From SIG452 sp045631485 (GTDB lineage Bacteria > Bacillota > Clostridia > UMGS1840), in contig JAZQUU010000012.1 in NCBI GenBank assembly GCA_045631485.1, positions 1 to 56,421 of the forward strand: 56,421 bases of DNA, given 5' to 3'. The notes below the pieces were generated by a model. The model had not been told where the DNA came from. It ran no database searches and saw only the letters and a list, made by a program, of their open reading frames with translations. Below, one piece after another: positions 16,301 to 24,300 of this stretch. Positions within the stretch are counted from its first letter, which is position 1; the number at the start of each line of letters is the position of its first letter. The position numbers were made by a program, and so were the translations under genes.

Positions 16301-17902
16301 TACTATTGTAACACTGCAACCGCAACTGTTACCATCAATGCTCCCTCTAACGTAACCAAATGGACTGCAAAATCCGGCTTGGCTTACGAAACCGATAAAG
16401 GCGTTGCAGTAACCAAAACTTTAGGCGAACTGTTCAGCGCAAACGGTAACAAGATTAAAGATGCAAACGTAACCATAACCGGTGCAACCTTCACCAAAGG
16501 CGCAACCTGGGATAAAGGCACTGTAACCTTTAACGGCGAAGGCACCTACACTGTTACCATTACTGACGGCTTCTATTGTACCGCTACCAGCGCTACCGTA
16601 ACCATTACCGAAATCGAACAGACTCCGGCATTTGGTTGGACAGGCGTTGAACAGCATCCTGATGCAAACGGTGCAATCAACCCGATTGAAGGTGTTTCCT
16701 CTGCTTTAGCAGTTGGAACTTCTGCAAAAACCATCACTGTAAACGCTCCTTATGCAGGTGTATATCTGGTAAACGTTAACACCACAGCATCCGCTGCAAC
16801 TACCTTAACTGTTGAAAACCAGACCGAACACTATGCAACCTTCGATGTTGCTGCAGGTAGCAACAAATGGGCATTAAGCGGTACCAACTACAAATACATT
16901 CTGTTAATTAAAGGTGAAAACACCCTTACCGTAACTGCAGGTGCAAATGCAACCTTAAATAATGTTACCTTAGTAGCATTAAAAGGTCAGGGTATCGGCG
17001 GTGCAAATGCTCAGTACACTGATTACAGAAGCCAGCTGACTTATAACACCTTTGAATCTGGCGCCGAAACCAGAATTTCCTTACCCCTGAATCAGGCTAA
17101 CATTGGTGTAGGTAAAACGATTACCTACGAAGCGGATATTCCGGAAGGCTACTATACCATCAGATGGACCAACGGTCAGGTACTCCCCTCAACTAATACC
17201 ACGATTGATGTAAAATCCGACACCGGTTTCTATCGTGAACTGAAAAACAAACAGAGCGGTTGGTCTGATTACACCGGTAGCGATGGAAAAGGCGCAGGTA
17301 TCTATTTCCGTGGCGGAAAAACTACTGTAACCGTTACCAATACCGGTAGTCAACCCTTTGCAATGTATGACTTGCGTTTCTATCCCGTAAGCTCCAATCC
17401 TGTAGCTATGGATTGCTTGCAGATTGCAATTGATTCTACTATTCCGGAAGGAAATGTTGGTGGCGGAACCGTAACTCCTACTCCTACTCCCACTCCGGAT
17501 GTTGGAAGTGAACCCACTGCTCCTGCAGAATTAACCGGCGCAACTTTTGCTGCTGCAATTATCAATCCTACCAATATGAACATTGGTGCTGATAAAGCTG
17601 AATTCGGTTATCAGAAGGATGCAAGCATGACCGTGAAGATGGGTGTTCCTGCAAACGGTACTTATCAGTTATCTGCACTCTTCAGCTCTAACGCGAACTA
17701 CGTTCAGAACAGTGCGGTTACCAAAGTATATGTGGATGGCGTGGAAGTAACTTCCTTCCCGCAGTCCAACAAGGTTAATCCCAACTGGTCACCTGCAAGC
17801 GGAACCATCGAGCTGACCAAAGGTGATCATGAAATTACCCTGTCTACCAATACTGCTTGGAACTTACTGTATATCCACGGTTTGAAATTAGAAGCGAAAT
17901 AA
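13358..17902 (+). CDS. Secreted multidomain protein with Ig-like and CBM6-like repeats
   Basis: An exported protein of 1514 aa, probably on the cell surface. GTG at 13358 is taken as start because AAAGGA lies about ten bases upstream and the product then opens with a clean signal peptide (cleavage near ASA, residue 23). Order: shared surface module (about 25-133, ending in a KVFAW...LAPL pattern); two about 165-residue repeats (137-468) with NWYADYELTVNK and METAAATYGKPGLKYTYGE; seven Ig-like repeats of about 88 residues (471-1088) ending in TDNYYCNTATATV; three beta-sandwich, carbohydrate-binding-like domains, the last after a TPTPTPTP linker. No SLH, LPXTG or catalytic motif is visible. Own promoter and terminator. 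Carbohydrate or matrix binding is inference. Confidence 0.85.
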   Translation: MKRIISFLLTLTMLVSMFTFASANELGTIAFFNAADNTAVTRLDGVDNLYANVTFTAKETGIASVMAAHYNIETGALTAMEFINSVETTEGAVVEYTTPAINVAATDLLKVFAWDEDSLAPLATTGTIDRLLLEDLPTATVTELDVAEITDVPLTMAMNFKADPATEAQLAYYSNWYADYELTVNKDVTFNLDGTEDGYLAGQYDAWSAAWVQVPKMDVTVEAGKTVKIMETAAATYGKPGLKYTYGEVYSKVKDFDCGVYFTPEFLKANDGLEVTLALKIYNPANEAESFVIGDVYTFNWTLPTATVTELDVSTIEDVELDFALNFKADDVTEEQIAMFADWYADYELTVNKTVTFNADGTADGFLSGQYDTWSKNWVSVPTTDATLDANTPVRVMETAAALMGQSGLKLTCADIYTSVKDFNCGLAFSPEFLVANPDLEVKLSLKIYNPANEEEFYIIGSEYIYTPKTIPSIDKFIAKEGVSYNHTLETAEAGKTTFNFEDLFTVIDGVPVDMENLTVTGATYADGKITVDGFGAKTITVTDNYYCNTATVTVMVNEPANVDKFTGKTVTYTHTLATIDSNVAEFDFEDLFDVNTTYPIKAITLEGATYVDGKVVVEGIGTFTVTATDNYYCNTATATVTVIAPENATKWTATNKTIDLTVNTVGQDQTVNFTDLFTTVDGAVIKAITVTVDNGGSFADGVITVPGKAGTYTVTATDDFYCNPVTATITVNDAANVDKFTGKTVTYTHTLATIESNSVTYNFADLFTTNNAYPVKDIVVTGATYANGKITVTGIGTFTVTATDNYYCNTATATVTVIAPENATKWTATNKTINLTVNTVGQDQTVNFTDLFTTVDGAVIKAITVTVDNGGSYANGVITVPGKAGTYTVTATDNFYCNPVSATITVKDAANVDKFTGKSVTYTHTLDTIEANTVTYNFADLFTTNSAYPVKDIVVTGGTYANGKITITGTGTKTITATDNYYCNTATATVTINAPSNVTKWTAKSGLAYETDKGVAVTKTLGELFSANGNKIKDANVTITGATFTKGATWDKGTVTFNGEGTYTVTITDGFYCTATSATVTITEIEQTPAFGWTGVEQHPDANGAINPIEGVSSALAVGTSAKTITVNAPYAGVYLVNVNTTASAATTLTVENQTEHYATFDVAAGSNKWALSGTNYKYILLIKGENTLTVTAGANATLNNVTLVALKGQGIGGANAQYTDYRSQLTYNTFESGAETRISLPLNQANIGVGKTITYEADIPEGYYTIRWTNGQVLPSTNTTIDVKSDTGFYRELKNKQSGWSDYTGSDGKGAGIYFRGGKTTVTVTNTGSQPFAMYDLRFYPVSSNPVAMDCLQIAIDSTIPEGNVGGGTVTPTPTPTPDVGSEPTAPAELTGATFAAAIINPTNMNIGADKAEFGYQKDASMTVKMGVPANGTYQLSALFSSNANYVQNSAVTKVYVDGVEVTSFPQSNKVNPNWSPASGTIELTKGDHEITLSTNTAWNLLYIHGLKLEAK
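15041..16090 (+). repeat. Two 525-bp in-frame tandem units inside the secreted protein gene
   Basis: Units start at 15041 and 15566, with a further partial unit from 16091, each opening AACGTGGATAAGTTCACCGG or a close variant. One unit encodes two Ig-like modules (175 aa). The units are highly similar at DNA level, which suggests recent duplication. Confidence 0.85.
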
Positions 17903-17949
17903 TTAGACAAAAATTTTGTATACACTGATTGTAATCAGTAACCAAAACA

Positions 17950-17982
17950 AAAAACGGACTGTCGAAAGACAGTCCGTTTTTG
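17950..17982. terminator. Bidirectional terminator
   Basis: AAAAACGGACTGTC, GAAA loop, GACAGTCCGTTTTT. It ends the secreted protein gene and may also stop the minus-strand operon read-through. Confidence 0.9.
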
Positions 17983-18020
17983 TATGCAGAAGCAGCGTAG
18001 GCTCTCTTGTCAGAGAGATA

Positions 18021-18049
18021 TGTAGGGGACGATGCCCACATCGTCCCGT
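18021..18049. repeat. GTAGGGG-type palindromic repeat, copy 8
   Basis: TGTAGGGGACGATG, then CATCGTCCCG. Forms a strong hairpin in the 385-bp gap between convergent genes. Confidence 0.75.
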
Positions 18050-18072
18050 TTTAGCAAATTTCGACATAAAAA

Positions 18073-18101
18073 ACGGGCGGATGATGGCATCCGCCCCTAC
18101 A
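18073..18101. repeat. GTAGGGG-type palindromic repeat, copy 9 (inverted)
   Basis: ACGGGCGGATG, ATGG loop, CATCCGCCCCTACA; opposite orientation to copy 8 and 24 bases from it. Confidence 0.75.
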
Positions 18102-18106
18102 AGGAC

Positions 18107-18150
18107 CTCTCAGTCAGCTTTGCTGACAGCTCTCCTGAAAGGAGAGCCTT
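18107..18150. repeat. Double-hairpin intergenic repeat
   Basis: GTCAGC/GCTGAC and GCTCTCC/GGAGAGC are adjacent hairpins led by CTCTCA. A further short palindrome, GGTTGGC/GCCAACC, lies near 18218-18233. No gene is seen in 17903-18287. Confidence 0.55.
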
Positions 18151-18287
18151 TTGCGCCCATTTCTGAAAGGGGCGAGGGCAAATAGTATCCCTTCGGGGGA
18201 ATGAATAATTGCGGTGGGTTGGCGATGCCAACCATTCTATTATGCAGGCAAAGTCTGCCACCGTTTTTATTCTTTCTTCTTTCTTAT

Positions 18288-19286
18288 TTATTCTTTCACA
18301 ATTTCGGGCAGGCCTGCGGTTTTGCCGATAAAATACAGAGGACGCTGTTTTGCTTCCAGATAGATTTTACCGATATATTCTCCGATTAAGCCGATGGATA
18401 AAAGTTGCAGGCCGCCAAGAAGCCACACGGACATTAACAAAGAAGTCCAACCGGGAATAACCGTGCCGAATGCCAAACTGATTAACGCATACAAAATGGC
18501 AAAAATACTGCCGATGGACACCAAAATTCCCAATGAGGTAATCAGGCGGATGGGTGAAATACTAAAGGAAGAAATTCCCTGGAATGCAAAGGCAAGCATT
18601 TTCTTTAAGGGGTATTTGGATTCTCCCGCAAAGCGTTCGTTCCGCTTATAATAAACCACATCGGTTTTGTAACCCATATCGCTGACAATTCCGCGTAAAA
18701 ACAGGTTTACTTCCTTGTATTCCATCAAAGAATCCACGGCACGCTTGCTCATCAGACGGTAGTCGGCGTGATTATAAATCACATCAACGCCCATCCATTT
18801 CATCAGTTTATAAAATCCCTGAGCGGTGGTTCGTTTAAAGAAGGTGTCACTTGCCCGTTCACTTCTTACGCCGAATACCACATCGCATTCATCATTTTTG
18901 TATTTTTCCACCATTTCGTAGATGGCGCCGATATCGTCCTGCAAATCGGCATCAATGGTGACGGTGATATCTGCATATTCTCTTGCGGTGTTTAAGCCTG
19001 CCATCAAGGCATTCTGATGGCCTCGGTTTTTGGCAAGAGAAACTCCTGCAAACAAGGGACTGCTTTTGGAATAGGTTTCAATCAGTTCCCAGGTTTTATC
19101 ACGGCTTCCGTCATTCACAAACAGAATTTTACTGGTTGGTGCCACCAGTTTTTTGGTAATCATATCGGATAAGGCATTGTAAAACTGTTTGGCAGATTCG
19201 GGGAGCACCTCTTCTTCGTTATAGCAGGGAACCACAATATATAACACGGGGCATTGGCTGAATTTTGCTTTTTTTGCTTCGTTCAT
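18288..19286 (-). CDS. Family 2 glycosyltransferase, polyprenyl-phosphate type
   Basis: A 332-aa membrane-bound glycosyltransferase of the GtrB/DPM1-like group, which load a sugar onto polyprenyl phosphate at the inner membrane face. Seen: GT-A fold opening VLYIVVPCYNEEEVLP (residues 14-29), metal-binding DADLQDD, GVRSERASDTFFKR, and two C-terminal membrane helices followed by GEYIGKIYLEAKQRP. Those last two features separate it from soluble GT2 enzymes. AAAGGAG precedes the ATG. It is last in a minus operon with the methyltransferase-like and membrane-anchored genes. Sugar and acceptor are not deducible. Confidence 0.88.
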   Translation of the reverse strand: MNEAKKAKFSQCPVLYIVVPCYNEEEVLPESAKQFYNALSDMITKKLVAPTSKILFVNDGSRDKTWELIETYSKSSPLFAGVSLAKNRGHQNALMAGLNTAREYADITVTIDADLQDDIGAIYEMVEKYKNDECDVVFGVRSERASDTFFKRTTAQGFYKLMKWMGVDVIYNHADYRLMSKRAVDSLMEYKEVNLFLRGIVSDMGYKTDVVYYKRNERFAGESKYPLKKMLAFAFQGISSFSISPIRLITSLGILVSIGSIFAILYALISLAFGTVIPGWTSLLMSVWLLGGLQLLSIGLIGEYIGKIYLEAKQRPLYFIGKTAGLPEIVKE

Positions 19287-19303
19287 AGTGGAATAACTCC
19301 TTT

Positions 19304-20461
19304 CTACTGTATGCTTTGGGCACCGGTATAATACTGATTGACAAGGCTTAAAATTGCTTCGTCTTCGGTATCAAAAAATACGGGGGTGGTAACCATTTGA
19401 GCAATATTTTGGATAAATTCGTCCAAATTTTCTGCAGTTTCTGAGAAAGTTAAGTGAATCACATCGCACTCTGCATCCTGCATATCGTAGCAGAAATCCA
19501 TAGGGTCGGATTCACCCACAAAATGAAATGCCGAAAATACGGTGTCATCATCAATGAACACGGTTTTTCTTTGGGATGCCACAAAGGAAACCTCTTTTTT
19601 GCGAACCGGCATCACGGGGATTTTTAAGTCGGAAAGTTCTTTGATATAGTCGGGAGAGGTTCCGCAGCAACCGCCCACAATGTCGGCACCGTGCTCAATT
19701 AAAAGTCTCACATATTTTTTAAATTCCTTGGGTTCCATAGAGAACACGGTTTTGCCGTTTTCTTCTTTGGGGAGCCCTGCATTTGGCTTGGTGATTAAGG
19801 GGATGGAAGCGTAGGGCACGATTTCATCCAGAAGGGGAATCATTTTGTCGGGGCCCGTGGAACAGTTAAAGCCGAAAGCATCTGCTCCGTAATGCTCTGC
19901 CAATAACAGTGCGGTCACGGGGTCGGTACCCGTAAGCATTTTGCCTGATTCTTCCAAGGTTACGGTCACAAAGACGGGGCATTTTTTGTCTTGGTACACA
20001 TTTTTTACGGCGGTCAGCGCACATTTTACTTCCGCCATATCCATCATGGTTTCAATCACGATAAAGTCCACGCCGAAATCGTAAAAAGCCTTCACCTGCT
20101 CGGTATATACATCAATCAGCTCGTCTTCTGTCATCATTCCCATAGGATATAAAAGTTCCCCCGTGGGAGACATATCGCCGCCCACCAAAACGCCGTCACC
20201 AACCGCTTCCTTGCATAAGCTAAGCAGTTTCATATTGGTTTCGTACACATCCAGATGAGAGGGCAGTTTTTTGCGATTGGCACCGAAGGTGGGAGCATAC
20301 ACCGCATCGCTTCCTGCATTTTTGTAGGAAGACTGCACGGATTTGATTGCATCGGGATTGTTAAGAATCCATTCTTCGGGACACACTCCTGCGGGAAGTC
20401 CCAATTTATGAAGTTCGGTGCCGGTAGCACCGTCCAATACGAGAATTTTGTTCTGATTCAT
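19304..20461 (-). CDS. Homocysteine S-methyltransferase-like protein with truncated second domain
   Basis: A 385-aa protein whose first about 285 residues are the zinc-dependent homocysteine-binding barrel found at the N terminus of methionine synthase: DGATGTELHKLG near residue 9, a GFNCSTGP cysteine segment and the GGCCGTSPDYI zinc motif near 265. Residues about 300-385 look like the beginning of a MetH pterin-binding domain (DFCYDMQDAECDVIHLTFSE, then TPVFFDTEDEA) but stop before that barrel is complete. So folate and B12 domains are absent from this polypeptide. It could work with a separate corrinoid protein or use another methyl donor. ATG start with an AAAGGAAAA site; 18 bases from the glycosyltransferase gene. 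Confidence 0.8.
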   Translation of the reverse strand: MNQNKILVLDGATGTELHKLGLPAGVCPEEWILNNPDAIKSVQSSYKNAGSDAVYAPTFGANRKKLPSHLDVYETNMKLLSLCKEAVGDGVLVGGDMSPTGELLYPMGMMTEDELIDVYTEQVKAFYDFGVDFIVIETMMDMAEVKCALTAVKNVYQDKKCPVFVTVTLEESGKMLTGTDPVTALLLAEHYGADAFGFNCSTGPDKMIPLLDEIVPYASIPLITKPNAGLPKEENGKTVFSMEPKEFKKYVRLLIEHGADIVGGCCGTSPDYIKELSDLKIPVMPVRKKEVSFVASQRKTVFIDDDTVFSAFHFVGESDPMDFCYDMQDAECDVIHLTFSETAENLDEFIQNIAQMVTTPVFFDTEDEAILSLVNQYYTGAQSIQ

Positions 20462-20479
20462 AGTCTGTTTTTCCTTTTC

Positions 20480-21064
20480 TTATTTGGTTGCCCAACGGTC
20501 AATCATCTGTTGGCTTGTGGTGAAATCCGATTCCATATCGGCACGGGTATAGCGAGTTACCATCACCGCATCCCGATTGGCAAGGGTGGTTCCCTCAAAT
20601 AAGGGATTGGTTGCGGTTTCTTCATATAATTTTTCGGGATCCAGAAGATACTGACCGTAATAAAGATTAAAAAGCTCACGGTCCAGCACATAAATATGTT
20701 GCTCCCCGGTCACAAACTGAGTTTGCATCTGCACATTGCTTGCGGCGGTGGTTTCATCCACTTTTTCGCTGTCAAGCTTTAAGGGAATCTGAATGAACTG
20801 AGCGAGGATTTTGCCGTCCCCGTTCACGTCGGTGATGGTGGATTCCACTCGTTCCTTTAAGATAGCGGAGTCTTCCTCGGTCAACATATATTCGCCGGAG
20901 AAGAGAATGTAAATATCGGGATCCACACGGTTTACCGCATCAATTACGGTGCCTGCGATTACCACAATTACAAGGATTCCCACCAGGAGATGCCATTTAT
21001 AATAAAACCAAAAGTTTTTCCACCATTCCTTGGAAAAACGCTTTAAATCGTTGATAGATTGCAT
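20480..21064 (-). CDS. Membrane-anchored protein of unknown function
   Basis: 194 aa; not recognised as a named family. A basic, aromatic N-terminal stretch (KEWWKNFWFYYKWH) leads into one membrane helix (about residues 26-46), followed by an extracytoplasmic-looking soluble domain of about 145 residues with no cysteines. One DVNGDGKI string resembles a calcium loop but is single. Short proteins with the same WKNFWxYYKWH-helix opening are, to my memory, frequent in Clostridia. AAAAAGGAA precedes the ATG and a good promoter lies 45 bases further up. First gene of the operon with the methyltransferase-like and glycosyltransferase genes. Confidence 0.75.
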   Translation of the reverse strand: MQSINDLKRFSKEWWKNFWFYYKWHLLVGILVIVVIAGTVIDAVNRVDPDIYILFSGEYMLTEEDSAILKERVESTITDVNGDGKILAQFIQIPLKLDSEKVDETTAASNVQMQTQFVTGEQHIYVLDRELFNLYYGQYLLDPEKLYEETATNPLFEGTTLANRDAVMVTRYTRADMESDFTTSQQMIDRWATK

Positions 21065-21108
21065 AGTATCAGTTCCTTTTTTGATTAAAAATTAGTTTAT
21101 ACAATGAT

Positions 21109-21137
21109 ATTATACAACAAATTCCCCTATAAATCAA
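21109..21137 (-). promoter_or_regulatory. Promoter of the 194-aa protein operon
   Basis: On the minus strand TTGATT and TATAAT are spaced by 17 bases. Confidence 0.75.
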
Positions 21138-21260
21138 GTCTTTTTCTGTTTTGAGGCTTCTTTGTGTGTCTGACGGATGATTTTTGCCAAAAAATCACAA
21201 AACTACTGAAAATCATCAAATTTTTCGGGGGAGGGGTAGCCGTAAATACGCTATTTTTTA

Positions 21261-21289
21261 TTGACAATCGTACCCGTGTGTGCTATAAT
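21261..21289 (+). promoter_or_regulatory. Consensus promoter of the 2594-aa Hint protein gene
   Basis: TTGACA and TATAAT with a 17-base spacer, a full match to the vegetative consensus. The leader is about 95 bases. It is divergent from the promoter at 21109-21137. Confidence 0.9.
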
Positions 21290-21389
21290 GTGCATAAGAT
21301 TATTATGGGGCGGGATGCCCAAATGTGTATTTTTTCGAGAAAAATAAGATTACATATATATTTTTAACAACAAGAAAGGATGATGAAAC

Positions 21390-24300
21390 GTGAAGAGATT
21401 TTTAAGTCTTTTGGTTGCACTGACCTTATTGGTTGGTATGTTGTCTGCGTTTACCGCAACTGCGGCTGTGAACACCACCGTGTTCTATAATGCAGAAACC
21501 AACGAAGAAATCACCGCATTAGACGGCGTGAACAGCATTTATGCAATCACAACCTTCACAGGCCGTTACGTTGAAAATGCCAACGTAATTGCTTCTCATT
21601 ACACCAACGACGGAAAACTCACCAAAGTGGAGTTTATCAATCCCGTATCTGCAACTATCGGGGAAAGTGTGACTTACACCACTCCCGCATTTTCTGTGGC
21701 AGAGACAGACATTATTAAAATTTTTGCCTGGACGGGGATGGACACCATCAAACCCCTCTTAAAATTCCCCGGCGTAATCAGCCGAAATGAGGTAATTGCA
21801 CTTCCCACCGCAACTGCAACTGCGCTGGATGTGGCAGAAATTACCGATGTTGATTTAACCTTTGCAATGAACTTTAAAGCAGATCCTGCAACCGAAGCAC
21901 AGCTGTTAGCATACGGCAACTGGTATGCTGACTATGTGTTGACCGTGAACAAAGACGTTACCTATAACGCCAATGGCACCAAAGACGGTTACTTAGCAGG
22001 TCAGTATGATTCCTGGAGCCCTGCATGGGTAGTTGTGCCCAATAAGGACGTAACCGTGGCAGCAGGCGAACCTGTTAAAATTATGGAAACCGCTGCTGCA
22101 ACTTACGGCAAGCCCGGTTTAAAATACACCTACGGCGAAGTGTATGACAGAGTAAAAGACTTCGACTGTGGTGTATTCTTCACCGATGAATTCTTAGCAA
22201 AAAATCCTGACATCTATGTCACTTTAGAGCTGAGAATTTATAATCCGTTAAACGAAGCAGAATCTTACTTAATCGGCGAAACCTACACTTTTGGCAATGC
22301 AGATAACGTGAGCTTACCCACTGCAACCGTAACTGAGCTGGATGTTACCACTCTTCCGGTTGAGCTGGACTTTGCATTAAACTTCAAAGCAGATTCCATC
22401 ACCGAAGCTCAGGCAGCAAAATATGCCAACTGGTATGCAGATTATGTATTAACCGTAAATAAAGAAGTCACCTTCAATGCAAACGGCACTGCAGACGGAT
22501 ATCTTTCCGGTCAGTACGATGCCTGGAGCTCAAACTGGGTATCCGTTCCCTTTGAAGATGCAACTCTGCAGGCAAATACTCCTGTAAGAGTAATGGAAAC
22601 TGCAGCAGCATTGATGGGGCAGAGCGGATTGAAATTAACCTGTTATGACATTTTCACCTCCGTAAAAGATTTTGACTGCGGTATCTTCTTTTCCGATGCA
22701 TTCAAAGCGGCAAATCCCGACCTGGAAGTGACCTTGGAGCTCAGAATGTACAATCCTGCGGATGAAAGTGAATCCTATGTGATTGGCACAACCTATGTGT
22801 ATAATCCCACCGCAAATACAACCACCGAACCTGAAGTTCTCAGCTATGCAAACGTTACTGCAGAAGTTCCTGCAGGTGTATTGCTGAATAAAGGCGTAAG
22901 CGAACTTTCCTTAACCACCACCGCTTTGGAAAATTCTGAAAGTGGCGTGGAAGCAGGTGCAAACGAAGAAGTTTCTGCATTTGATGTTCACGTGGAAGGT
23001 GTTTCCGATAACAACACCACTCCCATTATCGTTACCATCAATGAAGCAACCGAAAAAGGTTACAACAAAGGTAACTTAAGCTTATTCCACGTGGAAGACG
23101 GCGTAGCTGTTCCCATGGAAGAAGTGGAAACCAAAGAAGATCTGGTAAAACACAATCAGTTTACTTACGACCCGGCAGACGGTACCATCTCTTTGGCGAT
23201 GGCAACCTTCTCTGAAGTTGCAATTGTTGCCGAAACCGAACAGGGTTGGAAAGGTGAATACGACTATAGCTGGTATGATGCAGATGCGAAAGAATTAACC
23301 ATCGCTAATGCTGACCAGTTTGCAGCGTTTGGCACAATTGTTGGCGGTATGGCAGACGGTTATGAACGGGATTCTTTTGAAGATAAAACCGTAAAACTGA
23401 TTTCTGACATCAACTTGAACGATGCAGAAACCAACAATCATGACTTCATCTTCTATCCTATCGGATATTATTTCAATCCCGATAAAGAAGGCGACGGAAC
23501 CAACGTTGCATATTCCACCGTGTACTCCTTCGAAGGTATTTTCGACGGTAACGGTCACACCGTTGCAAACTTCTATCAGAATACCTGGGAAATCAAAGGG
23601 GACTACAACGACGGATATCCTGCAGGCTCCAACTACTATAAAGACGGTTTTGGCCTGTTTGGTTATGTGTATAACGGTACCGTTAAAAACTTAATTGTAA
23701 GTAACTTCTCCTCCGACGGGGAATTTACTCCCACCGGTATTATTGCTGCGTATGCAGGCGGTGAATCCACCTTTGAAAACATCAATGTTTTTGACTGTAC
23801 TCCCCGTGTATATCAAACCGCAGACGGCGGTATTGTGGGATTAAATAGCAGCAAAACCGAGAAATGTAAATTAACCTTCCGTAATATTACCGTGGACCAG
23901 TCCAACACCCTTTCCGCTTTATGGGGAAACTGGGGTCTTGCTGCAGGTAACATTATGGGATGGTTACGCGGAAATCCTGAAAATGAAGTCATTATGGAAA
24001 ACTGTCACGCAGCAGCTGTGATGGATGTGAATAATGATATCTGCGGTAACTACCATTGGTACTTATACCGTTATGCAGGTATGTATATCGGAACCATTGA
24101 AAATCTGAAAACAGATACCGACGGTCGTCTGATTCCGGATTTAAGCGGAATCACCGCAATTGACTGTACTGCAACCTTCGGCAGCTGGAATGAGTATTGG
24201 TACTGCGAGCTGGTAGAAAACACCATCGCATCTTATACCCATGACCATCAGTTCAGCCGTCTGGACAGAATCAACGATGTATCTGAAATTCAGGATGCAA

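Noticed and set aside
14770..16620. CRISPR-like or microsatellite repeats
   Set aside because: The periodic repeats are in-frame coding Ig domains of 525-bp double units, not short repeats with unique spacers.
13358..17902. LPXTG sortase signal or SLH anchor in the three large secreted proteins
   Set aside because: Their C-termini were read through and show neither motif nor a hydrophobic-basic tail.
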